A DNA stretch of 64,000 bases from Golubevia sp. BC0850 (Eukaryota > Basidiomycota > Exobasidiomycetes > Golubeviales > Golubeviaceae): NCBI GenBank assembly GCA_012976225.1, contig JAAVVG010000009.1:372001-436000 (forward strand), written 5' to 3'. The notes beneath the pieces were generated by a model, which was not told the DNA's origin, ran no database searches, and saw nothing but the letters and a program-made list of their open reading frames with translations. The translations under genes and the position numbers were made by a program. This document shows, one piece after another, positions 21,894 to 33,007 of the stretch (position 1 is the stretch's first letter; each line of letters begins with the position of its first letter).

Positions 21894-23438
21894 CTAAGCG
21901 AATTCCTCGACGCAGTGAGCTCCTGGTCCATATGGCTAGGAAACGAAGAGTATGAAAAGCCAAAGAAGAAGATGGCAAAGACGTAGAAGAAAGAGTAGGG
22001 GTTTGGAAAGCGAGTGAGAAATTGGAAGGAGAGGTTAGTCTTTACAATCTTTACAAGAAAAACCAAGTCCTACATGTTTCGATCTTCGGACGCATGGTTT
22101 TTATGCCAGAATGATGAGGAAGAAAGACAGCTGGGGGGCTGATCGAAGCTTTCGCCTTGATGGGCGAAATGAAGAGATCTCGAGATTCTAATCTTCAGAA
22201 GCCCATGCTCGATTTCCCTTCCTTTCATTTTCGACCCTCAGCAAAGAATAGAAGACATTTCTTTCGCGAGTCACAGTACTCACCTGACTAGTCAAAGCAG
22301 TTCTACCTTCAGCAGCCTCACTACTATGACGACCACTTTGAGGACCAGCTTTTGGTGGTTTACCAGCTTTGAGTCCAGCTACTAGAGCTTTTGTGGTTTC
22401 TGGTGTTAGATCCTCCTATGTGACATTCAACCGATAGGTTGGTGGGAATATGACAAGGCGCGAGGGAAGAAGATGGAGAGGGAGCGGTTGGATTAGTAAT
22501 GGGAGTTAGGAGGAAGGAGCTTGGAAGATTGAGACTGGCAGGTGGAGCCTGTAAGGAGCAGGAGCGGGAGGGGGAAGGAGATGGGATGAATATACTAACG
22601 TAGTAATCATCGTTGATCTGAACCATTGGAGCATTGGCGCAAGCTCTGAGAGGTGGGGAGGGATCGGGAGGAGGGAGAGGAGGAAAGATGAGTGAGTGTC
22701 TGCTTTTGGAGCTGAAGCTCTCTATCTCTAAAGGAACTGTCTTGATAAAAATCAATCATTCATGAGCCTAATATCTCTCATGAACCACCATGAACCTCCC
22801 CTTGCAATGTCTCTATGTGTTGATACTAACCCAAGACATTCGACCTCTACCAAAGTGAACAACTTATCGTCAGTAGTATGACCAGCGGTGATGCCCAATT
22901 CCTTCTCTAGAGTTTGTAGAATAGCAGTTGAGCCACAACCACCAAGCATGCACGGAGTTGTTGTACAAATCTGAACAAAGAATTTCCCAACAGGTTCTCT
23001 ATTGAACATTGTGTAGAAACTTGCAACTTCATAAACTCTCATTGGAGGCATTTCTAACATTCTTGCAACTTCATTCATCACTGAGATTGAAGTCCAACCT
23101 GAATTAGCACGTTGACCTAAATCTAATAATGGAATCACTGCTGCTTTAATGTATTGTGATGGATATCTTGAAATGATTTCTTTGGCTTGAATCATTTCCT
23201 TTTCATTGAATTTGAATGGAATCGATGCGTTGTTGTAAGATGTATCTCTGTGAACGAATAAAGCATCGGATTCAGAAATTGAAGTTGAACTGAAAGAGCG
23301 AGTTGAGGATGGAGTAGCAGTAGCAGTGCGACTGGCTGTTCGTAGTAAGCTGCTGCAAGATGATGAGGAGGACGAGCGGTGGGCAGATACTAAACTGCGA
23401 GTCAGATTAGAACAAGAGCTTCGTAGAGCTGAGGCCAT
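21894..23438 (-). CDS. Complex I 24-kDa subunit (NDUFV2/NuoE-like)
   Basis: Peripheral arm subunit of mitochondrial NADH:ubiquinone oxidoreductase, carrying the 2Fe-2S cluster N1a. Four exons (23438-22831, 22645-22600, 22415-22284, 21935-21894) sum to 275 residues, normal for the family. I start at [16 protein letters not shown], an Arg/Ser-rich mitochondrial presequence ending about RSFSSTS. An in-frame ATG at 23576 would add 46 residues. The cluster ligands are all present: [13 protein letters not shown] (Cx4C), and [12 protein letters not shown] (Cx3C) joined across an intron. The C-terminus reads [21 protein letters not shown]. The last coding exon is only 42 nt and sits behind a 348-bp intron. 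Confidence 0.95.
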
Positions 23439-24377
23439 CTTTGAAGAATTATTAGATGACTTGGTAGAGGAAGAGGAAGAGGATCGTTGATGTACTTGGT
23501 CAGAAGCAGCAAGCATAGCGGTTCTTCTCAGCTCGCCCACCAGCCTGCAGCGCTGAGCCAACCAGAGCGTCGACATTCGAAACTACTAAAACAGCGCTTC
23601 CTCGACATGAAATCACTCCTGATCCACTTTAGAGCCGAAAAGAAAGAAACTGTTTCTTTTGCGCCTCACAATTGCTTCTGAGAAATGGATCAGTCTCCGC
23701 CACCGTCTCGCCGACTCAAGACGTCAAGAGTCAGAGTGTCAGAACCCATGCCTTGCTCGGATTCTAACATCACTACTACCTGATTTAAGCGAACCTAATT
23801 CACAGTCTTTCCCAAGTATCGCGGGGATCAGCAAGACTACATGACTCATCCGCATTGGGAATGGAAGCTCATCGACGCTATCTCCCTTCATTTTCTGTTT
23901 CATCCCCTATTTAAATCCTTTTGCTCGTCCACTGGAACTGGAACCCTTAATTTTGTCGATCCTAAAAACCTCAGAGGGGGCAGCCCAATCATTCACCGGA
24001 AAGCAAAAGATAGGACACTCCGTGGGCGCCAAATTTAAGAATCAAGGGGTAAGCCATCCCAAAGAAGCTGCAGCTGCAGAACTTCCTCGTCCAATCCACT
24101 CAGGGGCTATGCCGCTCAAGGAAAAGTTGCTATCTTGGGGGTATAAATACCAGCCAGACGACATTTGAGCACAGAACCTTTTCCCTATCCCTCTCTCCCT
24201 CCCTTCTTCTTTCCCCCGTGAGGTAAATCTCTCCGCCCCACCACCTGGACAAATCCATCGAGCAACCCTTTTCCAAACCCCAAAATCTGCTAGAGAAACC
24301 AAGCTCTCTCATTTCTTTTCAATTCTGCTAAATCTCCACTCTTTTCTTGCCTTGTACTTTTTCTTTCTCAACCAATC
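23439..24377. other. Divergent promoter region, complex I gene / prenyltransferase
   Basis: About 940 bp separating divergently transcribed genes. The prenyltransferase side contains a strong TATA box at 24142-24149 and a CT-rich leader from about 24180. No coding frame is supported. Confidence 0.6.
24142..24149 (+). promoter_or_regulatory. TATA box of the prenyltransferase gene
   Basis: TATAAATA preceded by a G run (TTGGGGGTATAAATACC) lies 229 bp upstream of the ATG at 24378. A CT-rich leader begins about 30-40 bp downstream, a sensible start region. Strong TATA boxes tend to mark regulated rather than housekeeping promoters. Confidence 0.6.
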
Positions 24378-26754
24378 ATGTTCAACGTTCCTTCTCACCC
24401 TCAAGATGGTCACTCAACACCAACAACCACCCCTATCAAGAAAGTTCTATGTTCTTCTCCTCAATCTATGGATAGTAGTAAAGAGGATATCTACATCAGT
24501 TTCAGTTCTGATGATCATCAAGTTGACGCTGGTCGTCAAGTTGGAAATGGTGAGTGACCGTCACCGCCGTGCACCGTCGTAGGCAAGTCGATCTTGGCAG
24601 ACTCTCCTTCTCTCCTATCCTAACCAAACCTTTTCTTCTTCAATTAATGTTCAGATTTCATCAGCGTTGGATCTACTCAGCCATGGACATCCTCAGTTTC
24701 GACCACCGTCACCTCGACGTGGTGGTCAACTCAATTAACCCCTCCCCTCTCTCAACTGTTAACTTCAACTTCATATTCACCATCTAGCATTTCACACTAT
24801 ACTCAATTTTTTCAAGCTTTAATTCTACCATCAATGGGTTCTTCGCCTCTCCTCGGTCCTCAAGGTCTTCCAATTCCAGCTTTCAATTCATTTATGACTG
24901 ATGATCATTCTCCAATCGAATATGGCTTGACATGGTCAAAAGGAGAACCTTCAGTCAGATTCAGTATCGAAGCTATCTCCTCGTCTAAGGAATTGGAATC
25001 AGATGAAGGCTTAAACGTCAAAGAGACTTTCAAGCTCTGTGGGAAACTTCAAGCAGTTGGAATTGGAAAGTTTGGAGTCTTCAGGAAGTTAGCTGAAGGA
25101 ATGATAGTCGAGAAGGTGGATTCAAATCTTGGTTACAAGTTTAAAGATCTCAAATCTAAGAGTCAATTGTTCTTAGCTTTCGATTTACCAAAAGGTCAAG
25201 ACGTAATTCCTATGGTTAAAGGATATCTTCTTCCACATTTGAAGGCTTTGAAAACTAATCAAACCAATCTTCAAGTCACCAAAAACTCTCTCCAATCTCT
25301 TGGTATCAAAGTGGACCCGAAGAGTCCTTGGGGAATGATTCAAAGCTACGTTTCGGGAGAAGGTGAGGGTGGATTGGAATTGAGAGATAGACCTGAGTTG
25401 GTCATTCTTTCTGTTGATTGTCTTGAGAATGAAGGAGCTAGATTGAAGTGAGTACGATACTTTCAGCTTTTCAGCAGCCTCCTGTAGGGCTGAATCGACC
25501 GACCAACTGACGACAACCTCGCTTTCACTTTACAGAGCTTACTTCCGTTATCCAACCACCTGCTTTCACAAGATTGAAGATCATTTATCTCTGGGAGGCA
25601 GAATCTTTGACGAATGGGAAGAACCACTATCCAAAATTTGGTCAACTCTCTTTGATCAACATCCAGTCGACTCAACCTCAGATTATTTCTCATCTTCTCA
25701 ATCTCCATTCGAAACTCCATCTTCAACTCATTCTCCTTCAACTTTGAATCATCCTTTCAATAACAACTACAAGCAAAAAGACGATCTTGCATCTTCAAAA
25801 GATCACAGAGATTGCTGCATCGAATCTTCACAACATAGCACTGGTGGAACTTTGATTTACTACGATTTTGATTTGGAGACTAATGCTGGTAAAGAAGCTA
25901 GAAAACCCACCTCGAAGGTCTACTTACCGGTTCGACACTTCAAGAAGACCGACCTTGAGATATCGAAAGGTGTCGACACTTTGTTGGAATCTTTCAAGAA
26001 TGAATCGACCCAACCTTCAAATGATGTCATGTCCTCTTTAAGCTCTCAATCTACTACTTCAATCTCAAACAAAGAGTATACCAAGATCCTAGAACACGTT
26101 TTCCCAACTAAGAAGTTGGAGACGAACAAAGGTCTTCACACTTATGTCTGCATAGGTATGAAGAAAGACGGTAGAATTGACTTCTCAAGCTACTTAAATC
26201 CTCAACTGTTCTCTAGTAGCTCCATCATTCAAGATGTAGAAGTTGAAGAGTTTGAGGAGACTTTAGCTGAGAAGTTCAGTCTCGACTTAGACTTGGGTTT
26301 GAACTCTAACAGCAGATCATCATACTCTTCTTCTATCGAGTTCAACTTCAAACCAAAAGAACAATCAAAGCCTCTTCTACATCCTTACTCAAGTGGATCG
26401 GCTGCTTCTAGTAGAGGCTTAAGAACCAGCTCCTCAGTCTCAACTTTCAATCAAAGAGCTTCAACTTCCAGCTACTCAAATTCCTCCGTCAGTCTTTTCT
26501 CAAAGTCTAGTTTCGTCAGAAGTGAAGTTTCAATTCCAAGTTCTGTTGAATCCCATTCTATCAATCAAAAGCCTTCCAAGATCGAACACTCCAACTCTTC
26601 CAGACCGGTCAAGGACTCGGCCTCTAACCTCAACGTTCCAACTCTAGCATTGAAGAAGAAGTCTTCTAGAAACTTGAAAGAAAGAGCTAATTCTACTTTG
26701 AACAAAGTCAGTGAATTCATGAGAAAGAGATCTAACTCGGTGAAGAAACCCTGA
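24378..26754 (+). CDS. DMATS-type aromatic prenyltransferase
   Basis: Predicted soluble ABBA-fold enzyme that would attach a prenyl group to an aromatic acceptor such as an indole. Three exons (24378-24549, 24655-25447, 25536-26754) give 727 residues. Family marks in order: HYTQFFQALILPSMG, FMTDDHSPIEYGLTWSKGEP (the family MTDDGSPxEYSW block), GKFGVFRKLAEG, FLAFDLPKGQDVIPMVKGY, SPWGMIQSYV, RPELVILSVDCL, AYFRYPTTCFHKIEDHLSLG, LIYYDFDLETNAGKEAR, KVYLPVRHFKKTDLEISKGV and GLHTYVCIGMKKDGRIDFSSY. Usual length is 400-470. Here an N-terminal Ser/Thr-rich leader of about 60, an insert of about 60 after the LSLGGRIFDEWE block, and a Ser-rich tail of about 170 are added. No other secondary-metabolism gene lies nearby. 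Substrate unknown. Confidence 0.88.
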
Positions 26755-28282
26755 TTGTAAATCTCCTAGAATCCTGTTTTCCTCATGTTTCCTTTCCCAA
26801 GTCCACGATTAAACCAAACCACTTATTTATTACACTTCCAGTCTCTCTAATTTCCGGATTCTTTAATTCTCAGTCTCTTCTTTAATTCTCTTTACGTCCA
26901 GGTTCCCTCACAGAACCTCCCAAAATCTCTCGTCGACTCGACGTCCTACCTTCTTCCAAGATTGAAATTTTTGCTTACTTACGAAGGTGTTGCTCGACCT
27001 CTTTGAAAACGACAGTCACTTGTTTCAATTTTCGAATGTCCTTCGTCCTCAAAACTCTAGCTCTCAACATCATTCGAAACCCAACTTCTCTCTTAATTCC
27101 ACTTCAAGAACAGATTCACCCTATTTACTTCTATCCTCTAATTCTGTCTTTACTTCGTACTACTTTTTGCCTTCGATTGTTCTGCTTTCCAACTTCTGTA
27201 ATCTTTTCACTGTCCGTTTACTTTCACTTTGTCCTTCCCCCTTGGTTCCCCCTTGCACTATCCACCTGTCTCTGGTAGACCATAATTCATTGACTTTGAT
27301 AATCGAGTCCACCTCACATTGGCTTCCGTAGTTTGAAAGGCTTGACTCCAGCTGACTTCCTCGTCCAAACTCAGATTCACAAGCAAGGATCTTCGATTGC
27401 GAGGTACGGCATACTTGGCGCTTGACGTGAGTCAACTTTCGAGAAAGTGCTGATTACTAACTTTAGGACTGAAGGTTGGAGCAAAAGTACAGAGTGGTGA
27501 TTGTTCGATTCTATTTAAAGGTTCTGAAAGCAAAGTGAGATGAAGGTAGAAGAAAGGAATTCGAATGCATGCGTGAAGTAGAGGGTCGAACATCTCACGA
27601 GTGAAGAATTTTTGGTCCCTGTCTTTCTTGGTGAAAGGAGTTTTGAGAGTAAAAGAGGATATTGGGCACGGAGTAAAGGTTGAGGATAGAATTTGCGGAG
27701 TTGAAGGAGAGTGTCCAATTTGAAGAGTTTCGAGAGTGGTGGGAAGCCCGGTGTTTTAGGGGAAAGTATATTTGATGGATACAACTTGAGTTTGAATGCT
27801 TCAAAGGTTAACACTAGTTTGGTTTGTAGGACTGAAGAAAGTGGAGGGGAAGAAAGAGAGAAAGTGAGTCAGCATTTCTCCAATGGCGAGACTCTTCCTT
27901 AGGCCTAAGGGAGTATCAAAAACTCTATGGATATAAAAGAGGCCCATTTCATATTCCAGCTGCTATAATAGGGCTTCGTAGATGTGAAGCAAGACGATCT
28001 CTGGTCCGATTACGCAGGAAGATCAAGTTCCAAGAAGCAGCTCCCTGCGTAGAGGAACTCTCTTCTTCCAGTTTGAAGCAAAGCTTAAAGAGCTTCAAGT
28101 CAAATGGAAGACCCCTCAGGCAACTTCCTTTCGTTCTCTAATTTTCACCCAGTGCTTTGCCACTTCCCTTGTCTCCGGATGGCTCTTCAGCTCAACACTG
28201 ATCCATTCTGCTCTCTTCCAACTCACCAAACTCTTCCCGGACCTACAGATTACAGCTACAGAGCTCGACTGATGTGATTCAC
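26755..28282. other. Intergenic, no supported gene
   Basis: About 1.5 kb between the prenyltransferase and COX17, whose 3' UTR lies at the right end. Several 60-115 codon frames exist on both strands but none shows a domain. A TATAAAAG octamer at 27932-27939 on the plus strand has no recognised gene downstream. Confidence 0.45.
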
Positions 28283-28625
28283 TTAGATGTTGAACCCTAG
28301 GGAGGCCATGCATTCTCGATGCCTCTTGACAAAATCCTCACATTTCCTAGCATCTGGACCATGCTCTTCCACACTGTGACCATATCGTAGGAAGCAGTCA
28401 TCTCTGAGCTGTTTGGTTTCTGGACAGGCGCAGCATCTGAGGTTGATTGAATAGAGAAGAGGAAGGATAGAAGAAAGGATTAGGAAAGAGTAGGAAAGGC
28501 TCCGCTGAAGTCCAAGTAGTCACTCACGGCTTGATTCCCTTTGGATTTAGTGGATTGGCTAGCTTGTCTGAAGTTTTTGGGTTCTCGCCTGATTGAACTG
28601 GAGGTTTACTTTGGATTGCAGTCAT
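28283..28625 (-). CDS. COX17: Cytochrome c oxidase copper chaperone
   Basis: Copper carrier of the mitochondrial intermembrane space that supplies Sco1 and Cox11 for assembly of complex IV. Two exons (28625-28528 and 28436-28283) give 83 residues. The protein starts MTAIQSKPPVQSG and reaches the copper site KGIKPCCACPETKQLRDDC, where the intron splits the Pro codon before the first Cys. The twin CX9C helices follow, with an enlarged spacer: DDCFLRYGHSVEEHG, then ARKCEDFVKRHRECMASLGF. The Cys-Cys-x-Cys pattern and the terminal GF-hydrophobic match Cox17. The first CX9C helix appears lengthened (C then 17 residues to the next C), since a family Cys expected near GHSVEE is displaced by an insertion. 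The gene is easily missed because both exons are short. Confidence 0.9.
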
Positions 28626-29081
28626 TGCGCTGGGTGGTTTCGGAGAAGGATTGCACTGCTCAAAAATTGCCTCGAGAATCAAGATTTCTCTCTTCCCTAC
28701 ACACAGCCCATCGTCTGATTCTTCTTTTAATCGTCAGATTCGCAATAGCTTCCGTAACAAGGGTTTCTCAACGTCTCAACACTCTGAGAGAGAATCGAAT
28801 TGAATTATTCATCAAAACGAGCGAGCTCGCCCAGCATCACACCATCTGACTCCAGTCAACTTTATCTTCTAGATCTTCAATTCAGGATGTCTGCTTTTCT
28901 CTCGCAGTCCACTACTCTGAAGATTGGAAAGATTTGGGTTTTTTTTCCTTTGAAATGCTTCCTTTCCCATTTACTCATTTTCCATCATCGAGCATCGAAG
29001 TCCAATTCCACGATCCCTCGAATCTCTCTTGGTAGATGATAAACATCGTTGAGCAGGGCTGAGTACTGATACAAGTGATCT
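28626..29081. other. Intergenic: COX17 promoter and IND1 3' flank
   Basis: About 450 bp between two minus-strand genes of mitochondrial function. Short frames only; no motif stands out. Confidence 0.5.
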
Positions 29082-30686
29082 TCAAGCAGGTTTCTGGCCA
29101 ATTCGATCCCTTTTGTCCTCTAACCATTCCCAACACTCCTTCCCCAATTTCAAGAACTCGTCTCTAGTAGCTTGACCCTCCCGTTCAACACCTGCCCCAG
29201 CTCCCTTCAGCACTATCGGCCTTCCATCGTCTCCACCAAAGCTGACTCCACTCTCCAAAGGAAGTCTAGCCAGAATCGGGACCTTCAATTGATTCGACAG
29301 CTTCTCGAAAGATTCGGGAGGACCAAACAGCGGATAAGAAACTTGAGTGTCTGGAGCTAGGAAGTGAGACATGTTCAAGACCATACCTGCTATCTATTGA
29401 GGTTTGGAGGACGAGATGAAGAGAGGAAGATGGAAGACATTGGTCAGTAAGAGCAGCAACATTCAGAATGTATGCCTGCAAATGCAAGTCTTCGTCACTC
29501 ACTGGAGTTCCAACCTTTCGGAACATTGCCACTCCTTTTCTAGCATCACTAAGCGCTACCTTTTGAGGTGTACTGACTACCAAGGCAGCATCGATCTTGA
29601 CCAATTGAGTTAGAGAAAGCTGAACGTCACCAGTTCCAGGAGGTAGATCTATCACCAAGATGTCCAAACCTTCTCCACTTTCTGAATCCTCCTCGGAATT
29701 GCCAGTAGCCGACTGCTTTCTTTCATGTGACTCATTTGAAGAGGAGGTACCAGCTCTGAACCTCCAATCGACGTCGAATAGAAGTTGTTGAACAGCTTTC
29801 ATCACCATGAGACCTCTCCACACCACTGGACTATCCTCTTGAGTCAAGTCATCTTCTTCATTTAATTCAGATGTTAGGTCTGGTTGAGGTAGTAAGAAGC
29901 CCATTGACATGCATGGCAAGCCATGGTTTGTCAGAGGTACCAAAGCTCCTTTGGACGTTAGCTCTGGTTCTCCTACGTTCTCCAAACCCATCATCTTCGG
30001 TATCGATGGTCCGAAGATATCTAGATCTAAGATCCCTATCCGAGGAGCCGATTTGTTTGAAGAGGTTGATGCTAAGGACAAGGCTAGGTTGACTGAGAGT
30101 GAGAGCAGGTAAGGTGAAGAGAGATAAGTCAGCTCCTCGAGTTTGCGTTCTTGCTTCTGAATTAACTTTCAGTATATCCTCATATCTCTTGTATATGGAG
30201 TAGAGGTAAGGTTGTTCTCGTATGTAGAACCTAGAATCTGGTATCCAGCTTCTCATGTGTGCCTTCTCCTCACCTCCCTTCCTTCAATTCTTCTCTCGAG
30301 GCCGAGCTTAGAATACTAACCCAATCCAAGATCGTTCTACACTGACAATGGACAGAAGCATGAAACTAACCAGCGACAGTGCTCTTCCCAACTCCACCTT
30401 TCCCACTGCTGACCACCAGAACTCTCTTCACGTTTGGAATCTTCCTCTTCTCAGGTAGACCACCTCTAGACCTCCTAGGCATAGTTGGAGCGATTCTTTG
30501 ATCATTCCGCGGCAGTCCAAGAGGATTGTCGTGGAATAGGAGATTGCGAGTAGAGGAGAATGACCTCGAACTGGGATTGGAGATGGGTCTGGAAGCCAGG
30601 GGAGCGGTCAAGGCTACCTTTCTACTTGAAGTGAGATTGAAGATGCATATCTTGCATCTCGTTATCGATTTCAGAGCTGCTTTCAT
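29082..30686 (-). CDS. IND1: Mitochondrial P-loop ATPase for complex I Fe-S assembly (IND1/NUBPL)
   Basis: Mrp/Nbp35-family ATPase that helps deliver Fe-S clusters to complex I. Three exons (30686-30371, 30092-29503, 29393-29082) give 405 residues. A basic presequence ([16 protein letters not shown] ... [11 protein letters not shown]) is followed by the deviant Walker [94 protein letters not shown] and [15 protein letters not shown]. Family members have Cys-x-x-Cys in this last block (FxCPxC), the ligand pair for the bridging 4Fe-4S cluster. Here those positions read A-P-D-T. The reading frame is clean on both sides, so this looks like a true substitution. An insert of about 35 residues lies between DVDWRF and [11 protein letters not shown]. 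Confidence 0.92.
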
Positions 30687-30819
30687 GTTTTTGCGGTTGC
30701 GCTGTGTTGCTTGGAAGGAACGATCCTCAACTTTGTGTTTCCATCTCATCTTTCTCTGTCTCTCTGCCCCGCTTCCGCCCATCTTCAGCTTTTGATTCTT
30801 CTCTCCCCAGAGTCTAACA

Positions 30820-31917
30820 ATGAGTCAAAATGAAAAGGATCCACTTGAAGCACTGCCCCAAGAGATCTTTTCGCTGGCTCTCGTCTCTTTAGAACCTCAA
30901 CTCATCGCACGATCCTCCGAAGTCAGTTCAAGTTGGAGAAAAAGGATCAACTCTTCTCCTCTACTTCATCAAGAGATCGATCTATCTGAATCACCAATCT
31001 ACAACGTTACAACCAAGGTAATCAACACTTTCAATCGTCTCTCAGCGCTCTCGGGGAACAGGATAACGAAATCCAGTCTACGATTGGGAATCGAGCTCCA
31101 GAGGGATTTCGAGGAGCACAGGTTCGAAGACTGGGAATCAACTCTACTTTCGGTTCCTTTCGTCACTCTTCAATCATCCAAGGAAACCCTTCGTGAGATC
31201 TGGATACGGGCGGACTTTGATTGGCCGATGACTACGGGACCTATGATTGCTCTTCTCATTCAGCAGATCTCTCAATTCCCCAATCTTCTCAGGACAACGA
31301 TAATGGTCCCGATAATCTTTTCTGTGAAACTGATAGCTCAAGATAGTCTCCCCGGCTCCAGGATCTGTATCGAAAACTTCTATGATGACAACGGTGGACT
31401 GGAGTGTTTGGAACAAGTCATACCGATCGTCAGGCAGATCAGACTGACGTCTAAGTTAAGAGAGGTCCTTGCCTGCGTCGACTTCTCGGAACCAGAGGAA
31501 GGAGGGCAAAGGGAACTGTTGGAAGAACTCTCACTATCAAGGTTCTGTCTGGAGACGCTGAGCTTAGACCAGATGGGGATTCGTCATTGGAGCTTCAGCT
31601 TCACTTCCCTTCACCTGACTGAGCTCTACGTACACCTACCGATCGAGCCAGGAGAAGTGATAGAGCTGCTCGAAATGCCAGCTGGTCTTCCCTCCATCAA
31701 GCTGAAAAAGTTGAGCTTTCAGCTGGAAGGTGTGAAACTACCCTGGGAGCCTTTCACGAATTGGATTGGAAATGAGTTGGAGTTTTTCATGATTCAGCAG
31801 GAAAACAAACTTCCTCCCATTCAAATCGTTCAAATCCTTCTCAACTCTCGACAGACCTTGGAGACAATCAATTTGGACCACCTCAACAGATTTGATTGGG
31901 CGTTGGAGGGTCTATAA
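30820..31917 (+). CDS. F-box protein with LRR-like body
   Basis: Single-exon gene of 365 residues. The N-terminus LEALPQEIFSLALVSLEPQL followed by IARSSEVSSSWRKRINSS fits an F-box, which would bind Skp1 of an SCF ubiquitin ligase. The rest has irregular leucine-rich segments (LLEELSLSRFCLETLSLDQM, LTELYVHLPIEPGEVIELLE, LKKLSFQLEGVKL) like the LRR-type bodies common in basidiomycete F-box families. No substrate can be named. It is divergent from IND1, with only 133 bp between start codons. It lacks introns, unlike most neighbours. Confidence 0.75.
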   Translation: MSQNEKDPLEALPQEIFSLALVSLEPQLIARSSEVSSSWRKRINSSPLLHQEIDLSESPIYNVTTKVINTFNRLSALSGNRITKSSLRLGIELQRDFEEHRFEDWESTLLSVPFVTLQSSKETLREIWIRADFDWPMTTGPMIALLIQQISQFPNLLRTTIMVPIIFSVKLIAQDSLPGSRICIENFYDDNGGLECLEQVIPIVRQIRLTSKLREVLACVDFSEPEEGGQRELLEELSLSRFCLETLSLDQMGIRHWSFSFTSLHLTELYVHLPIEPGEVIELLEMPAGLPSIKLKKLSFQLEGVKLPWEPFTNWIGNELEFFMIQQENKLPPIQIVQILLNSRQTLETINLDHLNRFDWALEGL

Positions 31918-32660
31918 GTTCGAACTGCGACAGAAAAGAAGCAGTTTGCCGATCTGGAGTTTTGAGGGATCAAGTTCAAACTTGAGACTGAATGGATGAG
32001 GTTATGGGGATGGAATTCAAGGTGAATTGAAGTGAGGACAAGACATCGAACTGTATTTCGGCTTGCCGCAAAAAATGTAAAATTCGTTTCAGAACGGACT
32101 GGTCTTCTGATTGACGCTGTCATCTGAAAATTGATGAAAGTCAAGGGGAGATAAGCTCCCCGAACGAGCACCGTCGAGGTTGTTGCCATCATCTTTCGGC
32201 TCTCCCTTTGAAGTCTCTTTCTGCACCGGTGCTTTGAAAGAGAGATAGTGGTCAGTTCAGCTTCAAGATTTGAAAAGATGCGAGACGTTTTACGGAAGAG
32301 GAAGAGTGAGAGGGAGAGAGGGAAGAGACTCTGCATCTGCAGTTGCCGCTGCAGTAGCTCCCAAGTCCCATCATTCGCACCAGTGTAGATGATTCTCATT
32401 TTCATTTGTTGATTATCTAATTTACAATTGTGAGTGAAATAGGCTCTTTTCAGTACATTTCATAGTCGCCGATTTGCTCGACTTTCTTTCTGTCCTCTCG
32501 AGCCCAAAGATAGGGGCCCGTTTGAGCGGCGCCAGCTGGAAAATAGTGACAAGTGCTTCTTTTCGACCTTCCACCTCAAGTCACTTCAAATCGTGAGTAT
32601 CTCCCTCTTAAATGTGAGAATAGCAAAGAGTTTATTCAAGACATCAATCGAAACATTCAG
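31918..32660. other. Intergenic with a doubtful minus-strand small gene
   Basis: A minus-strand exon at about 32240-32090 reads PVQKETSKGEPKDDGNNLDG...QFSDDSVNQKTSPF to a stop, preceded by a usable CAAAG acceptor. A possible first exon starts MKMRIIYTGANDGTWELL near 32405. The joined protein has no family I recognise, so I leave it uncalled. Confidence 0.25.
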
Positions 32661-32834
32661 ATGGATCCATTCGACAAAATGAGGTTGGAGGAGAGGAGAG
32701 AAGAGAGTCGAGAGGAAGAGGCAGCAGCAAGCAAAAAACTTCCATTTCAAGAAGACCTACCAAAGGACCAATTCAACTCGTTCTCCTCCTCATTCAAAGC
32801 AGCTCTCCATCACAAGAACAAGCTTGAAAACTAG
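32661..32834 (+). CDS. Doubtful 57-aa charged protein
   Basis: A short open frame starts MDPFDKMRLEERREESREEE and ends ALHHKNKLEN. The ATG directly follows a CAG that could be a 3' splice site, with a GTGAGT donor at about 32590 in the presumed leader. Composition is highly charged and helical. I recognise no family. Codon choice resembles the neighbours but the length is too short to be sure. Confidence 0.35.
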   Translation: MDPFDKMRLEERREESREEEAAASKKLPFQEDLPKDQFNSFSSSFKAALHHKNKLEN

Positions 32835-33007
32835 AAACCTTCAATTTTGACGTTAGTCAAGGCACTGCTGCTCCTCAAGATCAAGTGCTCCCAATCCTCG
32901 AATCCAACGTTAAAGTCAATCCACCAACAACTTCTCCAGCCTGGAACTCATCCTATCTTCTCTCTATCTTCTTTACTATTCCCTGGCTGCGCTCACAGAC
33001 ATTCAAA

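Noticed and set aside
26987-27331. 114-codon plus-strand frame and a Lys/Arg-rich minus-strand frame nearby
   Set aside because: Neither joins to other exons or matches a family; probably 3' flank of the prenyltransferase gene.
27932-27939. TATAAAAG as a promoter element
   Set aside because: No plus-strand gene can be recognised downstream, so the octamer is likely chance.
24378-30686. A secondary-metabolite gene cluster around the prenyltransferase
   Set aside because: Neighbours are respiratory and housekeeping genes; no synthase, oxidase, transporter or pathway regulator is adjacent.
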